Assembly (NCBI RefSeq): GCF_004359215.1
Contig: NC_090613.1
Location: forward strand, 3,798,586 to 3,814,955
Direction of reading: 5' to 3'
Source of the DNA: Bremia lactucae
Taxonomy: Eukaryota > Oomycota > Peronosporomycetes > Peronosporales > Peronosporaceae
Length of the DNA: 16,370 nucleotides
In this document: piece after piece, positions 14,542-16,370 of the stretch
Layout: each line of letters starts with the position of its first letter
Position numbering within the stretch: position 1 is the first letter of the stretch
Program-made: the position numbers and the translations under genes
Notes under the pieces: generated by a model
Databases searched by the model: none
Seen by the model: only the letters and a program-made list of their open reading frames with translations
Told to the model about the DNA's origin: nothing

Positions 14542-16207
14542 ATGCGGGGTGCTGATTGTGCGGCGCCTTCGGCTGCGGTTCGTTCAGCCGCGGGTGACGC
14601 ACTGTTATCTCTTGCGGCAGACGTTCTGTATGCCGTAGTATATTCTTCTCGCGCAACACTAGATGTTGCAGGTGCACGCGGTGGTTTACCACGTGAATTT
14701 GACCCCTCTTTGGAGGTCGACTACGAATGCGAGTCGGACGAAATGGCTGACTCGGGGAGAATAGAACAGTCGCCTGATAGGCGTCAGGCGGCTGACTATG
14801 AGCCTTCCAAAGAGAGGGCTCATTTTGATAGACGTGTGAGCAGTCTATTTGGTTCCGACGATGAGGATGATTCCTCATCGCCCGTTTGGTTACCCGTACG
14901 GTCACCTGCACCTGTTTCTGTGCAAGGTGATGACGATGGCGTAAGCCATTATAAGAAAAGTTCTTGTGGTACCCCTGCTTCAGTGGGTACCACTCAGGGA
15001 GTGAAGACAATAAATTGTCTCGTCTTGCCCCTGAAATGAAGCCGTGGCTTTTGCCAGAACGGCTCATCAATAGCTTGTCTGGAGAAACTACTCCTCCCAA
15101 TAAATATCCTTTATTTATTGCGACAAAGCTACATGGCCTTGATTTCAGCGCGAAGAACTTTCGCGCTGTGGAAGATTTTTAACTCGATTCTTTTTTCAAG
15201 CATCGATGATATAGTGGCAACAATAAACGAGAAAAAGTCTCGCTTATGCAAGCCTGGAGCGCGTTCATTCGCAATGTCAAAGACATTGGACGCGAAGCCT
15301 GGCTTCATAGACTTAACGCCCAATCGCGTTAAGTTTGAGAAATGAACTACAACCGGTGCAAAGTATAAATTAAATCGGCTGTCACGTGAGGCTGGACTTC
15401 CATGCCTCACGTGGGGTGATCCCTGTCGTGTTGTGTTGACAACACGAAGATAATGAAGGGGATGTCTATTCCCTTTCTTCGCCCTGGGGACGGGCTCGCA
15501 TCCCCTTTGAGATGCGTGATGCGATTGACGTTTTGCAATCGATTTACAAGCGCCTGGGGCGTGTGTTTTCCGATGGGCCTTCTGAACCATCGGATGGGTC
15601 TCTTCATACTGATGGACGAGGCCCTCAACATCAGCAACCAGCTAGGAACGAGGCTTTCAGCTGTCATGCGAAGGTGGATAACCACGCCAGCGAACAAGAT
15701 AACTCGTTCGCTGTCCCTTCACATCACGGTGGCTCTGGATGCGTTCAACAAGAAAACGCTGACCACTGTGGGAATCCACCAATGGTTGTGGTGGAGGAGG
15801 GAAAATTAGATCCGAACGGTATGTCGGATCAAATGTCGAGGATCGACAAAATCGATCACTTCCTCAATGATTTGGAGGAGGGACTTGAACACGAGCGCGG
15901 CACGCGTCGCTCGGTGGAGCAGACGGTGCAGGCTCACCATATCGAGCGGCTGGAAAACCGTTCGAAAAGTGCGTACTCCATGTTGGAGTACGAGCGGAAG
16001 TATCATGCTGTTCGCGATGAGATATCGCCAGCTCATCGTAGTTTCGAGGATATTCGGAACCGGCATGAGAAACTTCAGGTTCAACATGAGAACCTGGTTC
16101 GCGATCACAAGAATCTTTTGGGGATTCTTGAAAAGGGTGGTCAAATCCGTCCTCGGAAGAAGCCGCGTACTGATGGTACGGGCGGAGCCGACCAACGTAA
16201 AACGTAG
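14542..16207 (+). pseudogene. Antisense gene of family-2 Gypsy element (acidic, coiled-coil protein)
   Basis: ATG at 14542 (MRGADCAAP) or 14743 (MADSGRIEQS) starts a Ser/Asp-rich region (SSLFGSDDEDDSSSPV). After a shift near 15003 comes LSRLAPEMKPWLLPERLINS, then HGLDFSAKNFRAVEDF. Further frame changes near 15175, 15240, 15320, 15437 and 15487 reveal SSIDDIVATINEKKS, MQAWSAFIRNVKDIGREAWL, LSREAGLPCLTWGDPCRVV and IPFEMRDAIDVLQSIYKRLG. The last part is open for 231 codons (15512-16207). It ends in a coiled coil (about LEEGLEHERG to NLLGILEKGG) and a basic tail (RPRKKPRTDG...). The collinear, protein-like pieces argue for one former protein of about 490-560 residues. No known domain is recognised. 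It runs opposite to gag-pol, starts about 120 bp from the PPT, and its 3' end is antisense to pol. The frameshifts are either decay or sequencing error. Confidence 0.6.
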
Positions 16208-16370
16208 GATGCGTTCGCATCCTACGTGGCAATTCTATTGTGTACGCATTGCCTCTGCGATGCAGTACACGGAAAGGACCAATGAACTTGGGTAGTAGTT
16301 TACTGCTACCCACATTAGTGACTAATCGCTTAGGTAAGTTTACCGTAGAGAGTAGCACTAGATCATTAAT
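15570..16370 (-). pseudogene. Pol 3' end: integrase C-terminus and chromodomain (family-2 element, partial)
   Basis: The frame is open from the right edge. NVGSSKLLPKFIGPFRVLHR then GNAYTIELPRRMRTHPTFYV and GRLRPYHQY form the complete GPF/Y module of the integrase C-terminus. A Ser/Pro/His/Glu-rich linker follows, then FPPPPQPLVDSHSGQRFLVE and RTSYLVRWRGYPPSHDS, a chromodomain ending EGLVHQYEETHPM. The only breaks are three stops in one frame: TGA at 15866-15864, TGA at 15659-15657 (where Trp of WEP is expected) and TAG at 15644-15642. Each is one transition from a sense codon. The frame then stays open to 15129, but that tail looks like a shadow of the + strand gene. The upstream pol is outside the window. 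Confidence 0.88.

Larger units (their letters stand above)
13960..16370 (-). mobile_element. Second chromodomain Gypsy element, 3' part only
   Basis: This contains the 3' LTR (13960-14407), PPT, an antisense gene on + (14542-16207), and the 3' end of pol on - (integrase C-terminus and chromodomain). The rest of pol, gag and the 5' LTR lie beyond the right edge. It is better preserved than the 3215-10798 element: pol has only three stops and no frameshift in about 790 bp. Confidence 0.87.

Noticed and set aside
14516..15100. 194-codon - strand open frame opposite the acidic antisense protein
   Set aside because: Its composition (many Arg, His, Pro, Gln) is that of the complement of an acidic Ser/Asp-rich coding region, and no pol-like motif is present.
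15129..15590. 153-codon - strand frame continuing past the chromodomain
   Set aside because: It is in frame with pol but has no recognisable domain after the HQYEETHPM end, and the + strand here encodes protein-like blocks of the antisense gene. It is best read as a shadow frame.

Overview
The window looks like repeat-rich, gene-poor nuclear DNA of a eukaryote, most likely an oomycete of the Peronosporales (Phytophthora or downy mildew). The reasons are chromodomain Ty3/Gypsy polyproteins of the style common in those genomes, LTRs with TGTAAC...TACA-type ends, and a pogo-type DNA transposon. The oomycete assignment is inference from family style, since no taxonomic marker gene is present. Nothing supports a bacterial reading.

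Layout, left to right. (1) 1-1189: the 3' end of a Gypsy element in + orientation: an antisense ORF, a polypurine tract and the 3' LTR. (2) 1209-1737: a broken gene for a secreted protein with a jacalin-lectin-like fold, starting 20 bp after that LTR. (3) 1738-3214: no recognised gene, but a perfect 25-bp inverted repeat. (4) 3215-10798: a nearly complete, heavily decayed chromodomain Gypsy element on the - strand (5' LTR, primer-binding-site candidate, gag, RT, RNase H, integrase, chromodomain, PPT, 3' LTR). A younger solo LTR sits inside its 3' LTR, a 951-bp assembly gap falls in RT, and there are a 198-bp tandem duplication and a 33-bp perfect hairpin. (5) 10978-13197: a pogo/Tigger-like transposon with 23-bp TIRs, TA target duplication, a dead transposase and a 244-bp inverted duplication. 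(6) 13513-14407: two tandem LTRs of a second family. (7) 14408-16370: the 3' part of a second chromodomain Gypsy element on the - strand.

The most interesting signal is an arrangement seen three times, in two LTR families. Just inside the 3' LTR and its polypurine tract lies an ORF on the strand opposite to gag-pol. It points inward, toward the 3' end of pol. In family 1 it begins MPPK and has a basic segment with KRTRR (1-502 on -, 4407-5134 on +). In family 2 (14542-16207 on +) it is an acidic Ser/Asp-rich protein with a C-terminal coiled coil and basic tail, and its last ~700 bp lie antisense to the integrase tail and chromodomain of pol. This looks like an accessory antisense gene of oomycete chromoviruses. 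It could encode a regulator or drive an antisense transcript, but its function is unknown.

Every large coding unit except the left-edge antisense ORF carries frameshifts or stops, so most of the window is probably inactive. Some frameshifts may instead be uncorrected sequencing errors.
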